DNA of 56,550 nucleotides, from the NCBI RefSeq assembly GCF_900188345.1, contig NZ_FZOD01000035.1, forward strand, positions 1-56,550. The letters run 5' to 3'. Source of the DNA: Streptosporangium subroseum. GTDB taxonomy: Bacteria > Actinomycetota > Actinomycetes > Streptosporangiales > Streptosporangiaceae. The notes under the pieces were generated by a model. The model saw only the letters and a list, made by a program, of their open reading frames with translations, had not been told where the DNA came from and searched no databases. Both the position numbers and the translations under genes were made by a program. The stretch's first letter is position 1. Each line of letters opens with the position of its first letter. Shown here in pieces: positions 34,437 to 43,400 of the stretch.

Positions 34437-36362
34437 ATGGAGTTGTTCACCCCGACCCTCGACTGGGGCTCTGAGCTCTGGGCATCGCTGGTGTGGATCG
34501 CCATAGCCTGGGCGATCGCCGCGATATGCACCTTGGCGGTCCTCGTGCTGATCGGCCTCTTCACGACGTGGGGCAGGCAGTTCTGGCGCATCACCGGCGC
34601 GTACTTCACCGGTCCGGGGAGCGTCAAGGTCTGGCTCTCGCTCAGCGCCATGCTGTTGTCGGTGGTCACCGGCGTCCGGCTGAACGTGCTGTTCAGTTAC
34701 CAGGGCAACGACATGCTGTCCAGCCTCCAGGTCGCGGTTCAGGGCATCGCCGTCGACAACGCTTCGGTGAAAAGCTCCGGCGAACACGGCTTCTGGATGT
34801 CCCTGTGGACCTTCTGCGTCCTGGCGGCGATACACATCGCCCGGCTGCTGCTGGATCTGTTCCTGCTCCAGCGGTTCGTGCTGGCCTGGCGCGTCTGGCT
34901 CACCGACAGGCTGACCGGAGACTGGCTCGACGGTAAGGCCTACTACCGGTCGCGATTCATCGACGGCACCATCGACAACCCGGACCAGCGTATTCAGTCC
35001 GACGTCGACGTGGTCACCGCCGGATACGGGCCTCTGCCCAACCTTCCGAGCAACGGGGGGACGTCCAGCACGCTGTTGTTCGGCGCGATCTCCGCGGTCA
35101 CCTCGATCGTGTCGTTCACGGCGATCCTGTGGAATCTCTCGGGCAGGCTCTCCATCTTCGGGGTCGACATCCCCAGGGCGATGTTCTGGATCGGGCTGGT
35201 CTACGTCCTCATCGCCTCCGTCATCGCATTCTGGATCGGCAAGCCGATCATCTGGCTGGCCTTCAGAAACGAGAAGTTCAACGCGGCATTCCGTTACGCC
35301 CTGGTGCGCCTGCGCGACGCGTCGGAGGCGGTCGCGTTCTACCGCGGCGAGCTCGCGGAGCGCTCAGGGCTGCGGCGCCTGTTCACTCCCGTCGTCGCCA
35401 ACTACAAGCGGTATCTGAACAGGACCATCGGCTTCAACGCCTGGAACTACTCGATCAGTCAGAGCATCGTGCCCCTGCCCTATCTCCTGCAGGCGCCGCG
35501 GCTGTTCGCCGCCGAGATCCGCCTCGGCGATCTCACCCAGTCGGCGTCGGCGTTCAACGAGATCCAGAGCGGTCTCTCGTTCTTCCGGAACGCCTACGAC
35601 GCCTTCGCCGGCTACCGGGCGGCGATCATCCGGCTTCACGGTCTGGTCATCGCCGACGAAGAGGCCAGGGCGCTGCCGGAGGTGACGACGCTGCCCTGCG
35701 TCGACGGGACGGTTCAGCTCGAGGCCGTCGAGGTCCGCACCCCCGATGGACAGCAGTTGATCAAGCCGCTCGACATGCGGCTCGACGTGGGTGACACGTT
35801 GGTCGTCACCGGGCCGTCCGGCAGCGGCAAGACCACGTTGTTGCGCAGCCTCGCCGAGTTGTGGCCGTTCACCAGCGGCACGCTGACCCGGCCGTGCGGA
35901 CCCAACGAGACGATGTTCCTGTCGCAGCTGCCCTACGTACCGTTGGGCGACCTGCGCGCTGTCGTCACATATCCCGGCAAAGAAGGCACCACCGATGACG
36001 AGACCCTGCGCGGCACGCTGCGTAAGGTAGCGCTGTCGCACCTCGCGGACCGGCTCGACGAGGTGCAGGACTGGGCCAAGGTGCTCTCCCCGGGCGAACA
36101 GCAGCGGATCGCGTTCGCACGGATTCTGCTGACGAAGCCGAAGGTGATGTTCCTCGACGAGTCGACCTCTGCGTTGGACGAGGGCCTGGAGTTCGTCCTC
36201 TATCAATTGGTGCGGTCAGAACTGCCCGACACCATCGTCGTCAGCGTCAGCCACCGCTCGACGGTCGAGCAACACCACGCCCACGAACTCAAGCTGCTCG
36301 GTGAGGGGGAATGGCGCTTCGGCCCGCTGGGAGACGACGAACCGGAACCCGCTCCGGCGTGA
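34437..36362 (+). CDS. SbmA/BacA-like ABC transporter, fused permease and ATPase
   Basis: About 641 residues. The N-terminal membrane domain has six hydrophobic segments and ABC_membrane_2/SbmA-type features (VLFSYQGNDMLSSLQVAV; WRVWLTDRLTGDWLDGKAYY; NPDQRIQSDVD). The ATPase domain from about 450 has Walker A TGPSGSGKTTLLRSLAELWP, signature LSPGEQQRIAFARILL, Walker B KVMFLDESTSALD and H-loop VSHR. This class (with YddA and Rv1819c) moves peptides, vitamin B12-like or very-long-chain fatty-acid derivatives. ATG 34437 aligns with the family start; an upstream frame extension adds 14 residues. It stands alone; substrate unknown. Confidence 0.9.
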   Translation: MELFTPTLDWGSELWASLVWIAIAWAIAAICTLAVLVLIGLFTTWGRQFWRITGAYFTGPGSVKVWLSLSAMLLSVVTGVRLNVLFSYQGNDMLSSLQVAVQGIAVDNASVKSSGEHGFWMSLWTFCVLAAIHIARLLLDLFLLQRFVLAWRVWLTDRLTGDWLDGKAYYRSRFIDGTIDNPDQRIQSDVDVVTAGYGPLPNLPSNGGTSSTLLFGAISAVTSIVSFTAILWNLSGRLSIFGVDIPRAMFWIGLVYVLIASVIAFWIGKPIIWLAFRNEKFNAAFRYALVRLRDASEAVAFYRGELAERSGLRRLFTPVVANYKRYLNRTIGFNAWNYSISQSIVPLPYLLQAPRLFAAEIRLGDLTQSASAFNEIQSGLSFFRNAYDAFAGYRAAIIRLHGLVIADEEARALPEVTTLPCVDGTVQLEAVEVRTPDGQQLIKPLDMRLDVGDTLVVTGPSGSGKTTLLRSLAELWPFTSGTLTRPCGPNETMFLSQLPYVPLGDLRAVVTYPGKEGTTDDETLRGTLRKVALSHLADRLDEVQDWAKVLSPGEQQRIAFARILLTKPKVMFLDESTSALDEGLEFVLYQLVRSELPDTIVVSVSHRSTVEQHHAHELKLLGEGEWRFGPLGDDEPEPAPA

Positions 36363-36428
36363 CACGGGCCGGCTTGCACGCGGAGCCGAGCGCCGGCAGC
36401 GGGTCCGCCCGATCGCCGGTGTCGCCGG

Positions 36429-37310
36429 TCAGGGCTGGATGTTCTCCAGATCCTCCAGAAGGTTCGGGTGCTTCGGCTCCCAGCCGAGCGCCTGCCGGGT
36501 GTGGGCGCTGGACGAGGGCTGGTCGGTCATGAAGATCGGGCCGAGAGTGCCGTAGGTCTCCGACGGCACCGGCTCGACCGGCAGGCCCAGCCGTCGGCCG
36601 ATGACCGCGGCGATGTCAAGCAACCTGTCTCCCTCGTCGGCCACGGCGTGCCAGGAGCTACCGGCCGGCGCCTGCTCCAGGGCGAGCCGGAAGAGGACGG
36701 CCGCGTCGAGCGCATGCACGGCCGGCCAACGCTGTGCGCCGTCGCCCGGGTAGCCGGACACCCCGCTCTGGCGTGCGATACCGGTCAGCATTCCGGCGAA
36801 CCCGCCCGTGCCCCGGTTGTGAACCGTGCGCGGCAGGCGTACGGCCGTGCTCCGGACTCCGCGCGAGGCCAGACCCAGGACCGCCGTGACCGCGCGGCCA
36901 CGACCACCGACCGGCCCGTCGGTATGCAGCGGGTCGGCCTCGGTGGAGGCGCGGCCCGGCACATAGGGCGTACCCGAGGCGGTGACGAAGGGGCGGTCGC
37001 TGCCGACGAGTTCCTCGCCGAGGGCCGCGAGGGCGGCGCTTTCCTCGGCGACCGCCTTTGCGAGGGCGTCGGAGCTGCTGAAGTCGTTGCTGAATGCCAG
37101 GTGGATGACCCCGTCGGCCTGGGCAACGCCGGCGCGAAGGACGTCCAGGTCGGCGAGAGCTCCCCGGAGCGGCTCGGCGCCGGCCGCCTCGACGGCCAGC
37201 GCGGACGCGTCGGAGCGGGCGAGGGCGAGGACGGTGTGGTTGTTGCCGAGCAGTTCGGCGACGACGGCGGAACCGATCAGACCGGTGCCACCAGTGACAA
37301 AAACGCGCAT
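36429..37310 (-). CDS. NAD(P)-dependent epimerase/dehydratase-like SDR
   Basis: A 293-residue extended-type SDR: MRVFVTGGTGLIGSAVVAEL is the Rossmann GxxGxxG dinucleotide motif, followed by VIHLAFSNDF. The classical YxxxK is not intact: GTPYVPGRAS and later stretches lack the lysine, as in atypical NAD-binding proteins of the NmrA/YwnB-like type. It diverges from a TetR gene at 37395 across two identical-form palindromes, so it is probably that repressor's target. Reaction unknown. Confidence 0.87.
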   Translation of the reverse strand: MRVFVTGGTGLIGSAVVAELLGNNHTVLALARSDASALAVEAAGAEPLRGALADLDVLRAGVAQADGVIHLAFSNDFSSSDALAKAVAEESAALAALGEELVGSDRPFVTASGTPYVPGRASTEADPLHTDGPVGGRGRAVTAVLGLASRGVRSTAVRLPRTVHNRGTGGFAGMLTGIARQSGVSGYPGDGAQRWPAVHALDAAVLFRLALEQAPAGSSWHAVADEGDRLLDIAAVIGRRLGLPVEPVPSETYGTLGPIFMTDQPSSSAHTRQALGWEPKHPNLLEDLENIQP

Positions 37311-37326
37311 GGAACTCTCCCGAAAC

Positions 37327-37379
37327 GATGGGACTGTTGTCCCATCACTCTAACAGGGTGATGGGACAATTGTCCCATC
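37327..37379. promoter_or_regulatory. Paired 20-bp palindromes, TetR operator
   Basis: GATGGGACTGTTGTCCCATC at 37327-37346 and GATGGGACAATTGTCCCATC at 37360-37379 have identical 8-bp arms; the second is a perfect 20-bp palindrome. Their starts are 33 bp apart, three helix turns. They sit between the divergent SDR and TetR genes, so the repressor should control both. Confidence 0.88.
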
Positions 37380-37394
37380 GCGTATGATGGACCC

Positions 37395-37973
37395 ATGGGT
37401 CGATGGGAACCAGGGGCGCGCGAACGTCTTGTCGTGGCTGCCGTCGACCTGTTCACCGAGCAGGGGTACGACGCCACGACGGTCGCGCAGATCGCCGAGC
37501 GCGCCGGGGTCACCAAAAGCACCTTCTTCCGGCACTTCCCCGATAAGCGCGAGCTGCTGGTGGCCGGGCAGGAGACGCTGAGCCGACTGCTGGCCGAGGG
37601 AATCGCCGAGGCGCCCGATGACGCCAGCCCGCTCGAGGCGGTCGCGGCCGGTCTCGAGCGCGCCTCGAGCGCGATGGGCGCCATGAATCGGGAGCTCGCC
37701 CCTCGCCTGAAGGCGGCCGTCGCCGCCAGCACCGAGCTTCAAGAGCGTGACGCCCTCAAGAGCGTCAGCCTCGCTGCTGCGATGACAACCGCTCTGGTCG
37801 CCCGCGGCGTACCCGATCCGACCGCGGCTCTCGCGGGCGAGCTGGGCGTTCTCGCCTTCAAACGAGGGTACGTCGAATGGTCCGAGGGCGACCGTGACGC
37901 CAAGGACGAGCTCGCCGGTTACGTCCTGGCGGCCCTGGGCGAGCTGCGTACGGCGAGCGCATCGCTGGGCTGA
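37395..37973 (+). CDS. TetR family transcriptional regulator
   Basis: A 192-residue repressor with N-terminal helix-turn-helix AREQ-type motif: ARERLVVAAVDLFTEQGYDA, VAQIAERAGVTKSTFFRHFP and DKRELLVAG. The C-terminal ligand domain is of the AcrR/TetR_C type without a named effector. It diverges from the SDR gene across two GATGGGAC-N4-GTCCCATC palindromes, one ending 16 bp before its start. This is a typical repressor/enzyme pair that senses a substrate of the SDR. Confidence 0.92.
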   Translation: MGRWEPGARERLVVAAVDLFTEQGYDATTVAQIAERAGVTKSTFFRHFPDKRELLVAGQETLSRLLAEGIAEAPDDASPLEAVAAGLERASSAMGAMNRELAPRLKAAVAASTELQERDALKSVSLAAAMTTALVARGVPDPTAALAGELGVLAFKRGYVEWSEGDRDAKDELAGYVLAALGELRTASASLG

Positions 37974-38047
37974 CCGGACAAATCTCACCCGCTCATCGAC
38001 TGCTCGCGCATCGACCCATCGCTCGTCAGATCGCCTATTACGGCGCC

Positions 38048-38998
38048 TCACCGGACGGCGTCGGCGAGGCGGGTGGCGAGGTCGCGGATGTGCGCAATCA
38101 GTTCGGGTGGTTCGTGAACGGTGAGGGGGAGGTTGAACAGGCCGAGGTAGAGCGCGAGTTCGTCGAGTGAGTTCGACCCGGTGTGCAGGAGGCAGCTGTG
38201 CAGGTCGACGGACTCTATGACGCCGACGGTCGGGGGAATCCGCTCAGCCGCCGCCTCAGCCGCGACGTGTACGGTGATGTGCGCCCGATAGCGGTAGGCC
38301 GCGGTCGAGACGCCGCGTGACAGATACGCGGCGAGGTCGATGTCGGGCGCCTCACGCGGGGTGAAACGGGGACCCGTCGGGATGCGGGGCGCCAGCCGGT
38401 CCATCCGGTACGTGCGCCAGCCGGCGCGCTCGAGGTCCCAGGCGATCAGGTACCACCGGCGGCCGGTGTGCACGAGGCGGTGGGGCTCGGTTGTACGGAC
38501 CGACGCCCTACCGTCGTGGCCGCGGTAGTCGAAGCGGAGCCGTTGGTGGTCACGGCAGGCCACGGCGACGGCGGTCAGGACCTCGGGTTCGACGGTCGGG
38601 CCGGCGGCGGGGACGGTCACGGTCACCGAGTGCAGCAGGGTGACCCGGTGGCGCAGCCGCGACGGGAGGACCTGTTCGAGCTTGGTGAGCGCGCGTACGG
38701 ATGCCTCCTCGATGCCGGCCACCGTGCCGGTTGCGGCGATGCCCAGCCCGATGGCGACGGCGATCGCCTCGTCGTCGTCCAGGAGCAGCGGCGGAAGTTT
38801 CGCACCGGCGCCCAGCCGGTAGCCGGCCACGCCCGGGGTGGCGTGAACCGGGTAACCGAGAGTACGCAGCTTGTCGACGTCCCGGCGGACGGTCCGCACG
38901 TCGACCTCGAGGCGCTGGGCCAGGTCGGCCCCGGTCCAGTCGCGGGGTGTCTGCAGCAGGGACAGCAGGCGCAGCAACCGCGCCGAGGTTTCCAGCAT
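38048..38998 (-). CDS. WYL-domain helix-turn-helix regulator (YafY type)
   Basis: A 316-residue regulator: N-terminal HTH_11 with ETSARLLRLLSLLQTPRDWT, LAQRLEVDVRTVRRDVDKLR and GYPVHATPGVAGYRLGAGA. A WYL domain follows (RWYLIAWDLERAGWRTYRMD), which in this family senses nucleotide- or nucleic-acid-type ligands, and then the WCX region. It diverges from the epoxide hydrolase gene (start 39062) with a 63-bp gap; close divergence suggests mutual regulation. Confidence 0.92.
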   Translation of the reverse strand: MLETSARLLRLLSLLQTPRDWTGADLAQRLEVDVRTVRRDVDKLRTLGYPVHATPGVAGYRLGAGAKLPPLLLDDDEAIAVAIGLGIAATGTVAGIEEASVRALTKLEQVLPSRLRHRVTLLHSVTVTVPAAGPTVEPEVLTAVAVACRDHQRLRFDYRGHDGRASVRTTEPHRLVHTGRRWYLIAWDLERAGWRTYRMDRLAPRIPTGPRFTPREAPDIDLAAYLSRGVSTAAYRYRAHITVHVAAEAAAERIPPTVGVIESVDLHSCLLHTGSNSLDELALYLGLFNLPLTVHEPPELIAHIRDLATRLADAVR

Positions 38999-39061
38999 GC
39001 GCTCAAGCCTGCCCGCAGGCTAGGACAGGAGCTGTCCGCTTCGATCCCTACGGTCGGCCCC

Positions 39062-40213
39062 ATGAGTGAAGACATCACCCCGTTCCGCATCGATATCCCG
39101 CAAGAGCAGCTCGACGACCTGCACGACCGGCTCGGACGTACTCGGTGGCCCGTCGCGCTGCCGGGCGACGACTGGGACACCGGCGTCCCGACAACCTGGC
39201 TGCGCGAGCTGGTCGATTACTGGCGCACCGGCTACGACTGGCGGACCGCCGAGGCGCACCTGAACGCGTTCCCGCAGTTCATGACCGTCATCGACGACCA
39301 GCGAATCCACTTCCTGCACGTCCGCTCGCCGGAGCCGACCGCGTTCCCGCTGGTACTGACACACGGCTGGCCCGGCTCGGTGGCGGAGTTCCTCGACCTC
39401 CTCGGGCCGCTGACCGACCCGGGGGCACACGGCGGCGACCCGGCCGACGCGTTCCATGTTGTCATCCCGTCGCTACCCGGCTTCGGCTTCTCCGGGCCGA
39501 CCGCCGACAGCGGCTGGGACACCGATCGCATCGCCCGTACCTGGGCCGAGCTGATGAGCCGGCTGGGCTACGAGCGGTACGGGGCACAGGGTGGCGACAT
39601 CGGCGCCTCGGTCAGCCCGCAACTGGGCCGGGTGGCTCCGGACCGGGTCGCGGGCGTGCACGTCAACGGCGGTGCCACGCTACCGCCGCTGCCGCTGCCC
39701 GACGAGGAGCTCGCCGCTCTGTCGGAGCTCGAACACGACCGGCTCCGCCGGATCGAGGCATTCCAGCAGGAGGAATTCGGATACATCGCGATCCAGGCGA
39801 CCCGGCCGCAGACTCTGGCCTACGGCCTGACCGACTCTCCGGTCGGACAGCTCGCCTGGATCATGGACAAGTTCCGGGAATGGACGCACCCGCGATCCGT
39901 ACTGCCCGACAAGATCATCGGCCGGGACCGGCTGCTGACGAACGTGATGATCTACTGGCTCACCGGCACGGCCGGCTCGGCGGCGTACGTCGGCTACGCG
40001 CAAGCCTCCGGCTGGGGCGTGAGGTACCCGAACTCCGGCGTGCCCACCGCGTCGATCGTCTTCGCGCACGACGTCGCCATCCGTCGTTACGACGAGACGG
40101 CCAACACCATCACCCGGTGGGTCGACGTCGACCGGGGCGGCCACTTCGCCGCGCTGGAGGAACCCGCCCTGTTGACGGCCGACATCCGGGAGTTCTTCCG
40201 CGACCTGCGCTGA
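39062..40213 (+). CDS. Epoxide hydrolase, EHN-domain type
   Basis: A 383-residue alpha/beta-hydrolase. Residues 1-110 form the epoxide-hydrolase N-terminal domain (ITPFRIDIPQEQLDDLHDRL; WTxxY-like region TWLRELVDYWRTGYDW). The catalytic domain has THGWPGSVAEF (oxyanion HGWP), nucleophile Asp in YGAQGGDIGASVSP and a terminal RGGHFAALEEP His. It turns epoxides into diols, in detoxification or secondary metabolism. ATG 39062 is chosen because it starts the EHN domain; the frame stays open upstream, antisense to the WYL gene, but that is not coding. Tail-to-tail with prsW across a hairpin. Confidence 0.93.
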   Translation: MSEDITPFRIDIPQEQLDDLHDRLGRTRWPVALPGDDWDTGVPTTWLRELVDYWRTGYDWRTAEAHLNAFPQFMTVIDDQRIHFLHVRSPEPTAFPLVLTHGWPGSVAEFLDLLGPLTDPGAHGGDPADAFHVVIPSLPGFGFSGPTADSGWDTDRIARTWAELMSRLGYERYGAQGGDIGASVSPQLGRVAPDRVAGVHVNGGATLPPLPLPDEELAALSELEHDRLRRIEAFQQEEFGYIAIQATRPQTLAYGLTDSPVGQLAWIMDKFREWTHPRSVLPDKIIGRDRLLTNVMIYWLTGTAGSAAYVGYAQASGWGVRYPNSGVPTASIVFAHDVAIRRYDETANTITRWVDVDRGGHFAALEEPALLTADIREFFRDLR

Positions 40214-40237
40214 CCGCGGTCCCGCCAAGAGGGACGC

Positions 40238-40279
40238 GCCATGCGGCCCGGATCGCCCCGTCGGTCCGGACCGCATGGC
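40238..40279. terminator. Bidirectional terminator between epoxide hydrolase and PrsW genes
   Basis: GCCATGCGGCCCGGA (40238-40252) pairs with TCCGGACCGCATGGC (40265-40279), one mismatch, 12-base loop. It lies between convergent stops at 40213 and 40335. Confidence 0.75.
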
Positions 40280-40334
40280 CGATACCTGGGCGTTTTCGAT
40301 GACGGCCCATCCGGGTTGCGGCCGCCGCTGTCCG

Positions 40335-41360
40335 CTACGCGTTCGAAGCTTCGAGCGCTCCGAGCATGCCTCTTCTGGCGCCCGCGGTCATCCGTGCTTG
40401 TTCGTCGAGCCCGTCCCGGTCTCCGGTGGCCTGTGCGCGGGTCGTTCGGATGCCGAGGGCGCTTGCCTCGGCCTGATAGCGCGCGGTGGCGCGAGCCGCG
40501 GCCCGGCCTGCGCGCCGGCGCACGTCCCGCCTCCAGCGACGACGTTCTCCCAGATTCGCGAGGAGCGCGACCTCTTCGGGGGCGATGTGCCCGTCGCGCG
40601 CGAGAGCCGGTAGGGCCTCGGTGATCACCTTGCCCTCTCGGCGGCGTAGCACGAGCGCCAGGATCACCATGGCGAGGAAGACCGGCACCATGACGGCTCC
40701 GTAGATCTTGTAGATCAGGAACGGATCGCTTGCGGCGAGCCCCGCCCAGTCCCATACCCCGTGCAGGACGATCGCGACGAGCAGGCCGGCGATCGGAAGA
40801 CCGATGCGCGCCCCGCCGCGGTGCTTGTTCACGGACGCGGCGATACCCAGCCCGAACACGGAGACGAAGAACGGATGCATGAACGGCACCAGCACCACTC
40901 GCAGGAAGAAGGTGATCCCGAGTACGGCGATGGCCTTCGCATCGGATGTGTCCGATGCGGCGAAGGTGGTGACGGCGCGGCCGAAGTAGAGGATGTTCTT
41001 CGTGAACGAAAAGCCGGCGCCGACGAGTCCCGCGTAGACGATGCCGTCGAGCAGACCGGTGATCCGCCTCCGGCGATGGATCAGCAGCCACACCAGGAAC
41101 AGGCCCTTGAAAACCTCTTCGGTGACCGGGGTGATGATGAGCGGGCGAACCCACGCACCGACGTCGGTGCCCATCGTGCTGTCGACGACGGCCTGCAGTC
41201 CCGCCTGTGACCAGATCGCGCAGAAGGCGGCGATCGACGCTCCCCACGCGAACGCCGAGGCGAGAGAGCGCGGGCGTTCGCGCTCCCAGCGGTCGAGCCA
41301 CAGGAAGACGCCCACGATCGGCAGGATGACCAGGGCGGACAGGGGCAGGCCGGCAGTCAA
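40335..41360 (-). CDS. PrsW-family intramembrane metalloprotease
   Basis: A 341-residue membrane protease with about eight helices. The catalytic motif EExxK is seen in ITPVTEEVFKGLFLVWLL, with conserved downstream GAGFSFTKNILYF, VPFMHPFFVSVFGLG and VLHGVWDWA histidines of the CPBP/PrsW superfamily. Residues from about 265 to the end form a basic, Arg/Ala-rich cytoplasmic tail. PrsW family members cleave anti-sigma factors or process envelope proteins; no anti-sigma gene lies nearby, so the substrate is unknown. Confidence 0.9.
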   Translation of the reverse strand: MTAGLPLSALVILPIVGVFLWLDRWERERPRSLASAFAWGASIAAFCAIWSQAGLQAVVDSTMGTDVGAWVRPLIITPVTEEVFKGLFLVWLLIHRRRRITGLLDGIVYAGLVGAGFSFTKNILYFGRAVTTFAASDTSDAKAIAVLGITFFLRVVLVPFMHPFFVSVFGLGIAASVNKHRGGARIGLPIAGLLVAIVLHGVWDWAGLAASDPFLIYKIYGAVMVPVFLAMVILALVLRRREGKVITEALPALARDGHIAPEEVALLANLGERRRWRRDVRRRAGRAAARATARYQAEASALGIRTTRAQATGDRDGLDEQARMTAGARRGMLGALEASNA

Positions 41361-41383
41361 CGACCGACACGCTGATCACTACG

Positions 41384-41455
41384 ATGCTCGATCTCTACAA
41401 CCCGGCACAACTCGACGTGATCGTGCGCATCTGGAAAACCGCGGGTCTGATCTGA
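41384..41455 (+). other. Isolated short coding-like fragment
   Basis: The frame MLDLYNPAQLDVIVRIWKTA GLI, 23 residues, ends at TGA and reads like the C-terminal end of a larger protein (upstream in frame: TDTLITT). No start or ribosome site supports it as a gene, and it abuts the start of the PrsW gene on the other strand. Possible deletion scar; the rest of 41361-41638 shows nothing else. Confidence 0.3.
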
Positions 41456-41638
41456 GGCCGCTCTCCAACAACGGGAGCCCACCGCGCACGCAGAGCGCAA
41501 CCACATCACGGTCTGGGATACCCCGCATGATCTACTGAACGGCCCACCCGGTGCTGCGCCCGGTGCGCACGCCCAAGCTGGGCGACCCGCGCGTGATCCG
41601 GCACCGCAGGCTTGGCCCGGGCGGGGTGGGTGCGCCGC

Positions 41639-42442
41639 TCAAGCTCGCCGAGCGCGAGCCCAGTCGCGATTCTCGCGCACGACGGTGAACCCGGCCGATC
41701 GATAGAGCGCCACCGCGGCGTCGTTTGTGGACGGTGTCGCGACGGCGACCGCGCTCGCACCCCGATGGGCGAGAGCCGCGCACGTGCCCAGCACGGCATC
41801 GCGCCCATAGCCGTGCCCGCGATGGTCCGGATGGGTGCCGACCGGCTCGAGCAGCCCGCACCTGCCCACACCCGCGAACCATCCGGTCGCGGCGGCTGCG
41901 GGCTCCCCCGCGGGCGTGCGCACGAGCGCCTCCACGGCCGACCCGCCCGCCGGCGACCGCTTCATCGTGCGCCAGCCCTCGACGGTGAACGTGGATCCCG
42001 TGAAGGCGGACCGCTGCACCAGCACCCGGTCGGCCGCACCGGCCTCACCGACCGGCTCGGCGCGGCTCGACACCGGCCGCGGGGTCCAGGACATGACGAG
42101 CCAGGACTCCTCCTGGTGGAGCTCCCACCCGGGCACGGGCAGACCGTCGGACCAATCGTTGCCGGGCACGAGCAGCTCCTCGGCATCGACCGCGAGCGCC
42201 CCGAGATCGGCGCCGGGCGCGGCGGTCACGCGCAGCACGGGGCCGTCGAGGAAGCCGACCGCCACCGGTGCCACAGCATCGGTCCAAAGAAAAACGGCCG
42301 CGTCGTCCAACCGCAGATACCACCCCACGTCTCCGGGGTGGAGGCCGCCGCCCGGGGCGTCGACCGGCGTCCACTCGCACAGCGCGCGCAACGCTGGGCC
42401 GGTTTCGGCGGGATTCAGGCGGTGCCGCGCGAGTGAGATCAC
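41639..42442 (-). CDS. GNAT family N-acetyltransferase
   Basis: About 267 residues from GTG 42442 (VISLARHRLNPAETGPALRA); an in-frame ATG at 42559 adds 39 low-complexity residues. The N-terminal half is a variable domain rich in Trp and acidic residues. The C-terminal half is a GNAT fold with the acetyl-CoA loop THPDHRGHGYGRDAVLGTC (R/Q-x-x-G-x-G/A) and later TPSTNDAAVALYRSAGFTVV, the beta5-alpha4 region. Substrate unknown. The gene stands alone; start position is uncertain. Confidence 0.85.
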   Translation of the reverse strand: MISLARHRLNPAETGPALRALCEWTPVDAPGGGLHPGDVGWYLRLDDAAVFLWTDAVAPVAVGFLDGPVLRVTAAPGADLGALAVDAEELLVPGNDWSDGLPVPGWELHQEESWLVMSWTPRPVSSRAEPVGEAGAADRVLVQRSAFTGSTFTVEGWRTMKRSPAGGSAVEALVRTPAGEPAAAATGWFAGVGRCGLLEPVGTHPDHRGHGYGRDAVLGTCAALAHRGASAVAVATPSTNDAAVALYRSAGFTVVRENRDWARARRA

Positions 42443-42619
42443 AGACGGCAGACTAGCCAGCGCGCCGCGGTGTCTCAAAGGCTTTTCAACCAGCCGCCGA
42501 ACCGCTCGCCCGCCTCGGCCGTGGGCGTGCCCGGGCATTGGTGATCTGCTGGAGGACAAGGAAGCCGGTGCGTGTCGACGCCGACGTCCCGCGGCGGCAC
42601 CGGGCCTGTCGGGCGGCCG

Positions 42620-43396
42620 TCACTGATGCGGGATGTCGACGCCGGCCGCGCGCAGGTTCGCCTCGACCAGCGCGTTCAACCGGGCGATGGACGGCTCCCG
42701 GTCTTCCCGGTGGTGGTTGACCAGTCCGTACCGGGCGGCGGCGTCGGACCGGTTCCGAAACCCGGTCGGCATCGCCGGCACCACACGGTTGGCCAGCAGC
42801 TTGTCGGCCAGCGCGGATGCCAGTTCCTCGATTCGAGGGTCGTCGGGATCCCAGGACCTCGCATCCCAGCCGCGCTTGGTCAGCTCGACGAACTCGGGGT
42901 CGTCGAGCGAACGTTCGAGCTGGGTCAGAAAATTGTCGTAGATCTCCGGAATCAGCGCCCGGGCCAGCACCAGAGCCTCCCGTTGACCGGCCACGTAGTC
43001 GGGGCTGAAGCCGAGATCGGTGAGTCGGTCCAAGACCGCGCAGGCCCGGTCGGGCAGCAGGGCTCGGTCGCCACGATCGAGCCGGTGCAGGGTGTCGCGA
43101 CGCGCGACCAGGTCCTCGATCCGTTCGGTGAGCCGGCGATGGACGTCGTCCAGGGCGGCGGAGAACCGCTCGGGATCGGCGTCGAGCAGGTCACCGATCT
43201 CGGCCAGCGGCACGCCGGCCCCGGCCAGGGTTCGGACCTGGACCAGCCGGAGCAGGTCGGCCGACCGGTAACGGCGGTAGCCGGAACCGTCCCGTTCCGG
43301 CTCGGTGACCAGGCCGAGCCGGTGATAGTGCCGCACGGTCTTGATCGTGACGCCGACGAACGCCGCCGCCTGACCGATCGTGAGTCCGTCTGCCAT
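42620..43396 (-). CDS. MerR family transcriptional regulator
   Basis: A 258-residue activator-type regulator: TIGQAAAFVGVTIKTVRHYH RLGLV is the MerR helix-turn-helix, then GYRRYRSADLLRLVQVRTLA and a coiled dimer helix near residues 75-110. The C-terminal domain of about 140 residues (DLGFSPDYVAGQREALVLAR; RSWDPDDPRIEELASALADK) has no known ligand motif and no cysteine pair, so it is not a metal sensor. It follows a small hypothetical frame by 4 bp. A TTGACC-based operator lies at 43768-43790. Confidence 0.9.
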   Translation of the reverse strand: MADGLTIGQAAAFVGVTIKTVRHYHRLGLVTEPERDGSGYRRYRSADLLRLVQVRTLAGAGVPLAEIGDLLDADPERFSAALDDVHRRLTERIEDLVARRDTLHRLDRGDRALLPDRACAVLDRLTDLGFSPDYVAGQREALVLARALIPEIYDNFLTQLERSLDDPEFVELTKRGWDARSWDPDDPRIEELASALADKLLANRVVPAMPTGFRNRSDAAARYGLVNHHREDREPSIARLNALVEANLRAAGVDIPHQ

Positions 43397-43400
43397 CGGC

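Noticed and set aside
38468..39061. N-terminal extension of the epoxide hydrolase frame
   Set aside because: It is antisense to the WYL regulator and not protein-like; the EHN domain begins at ATG 39062.
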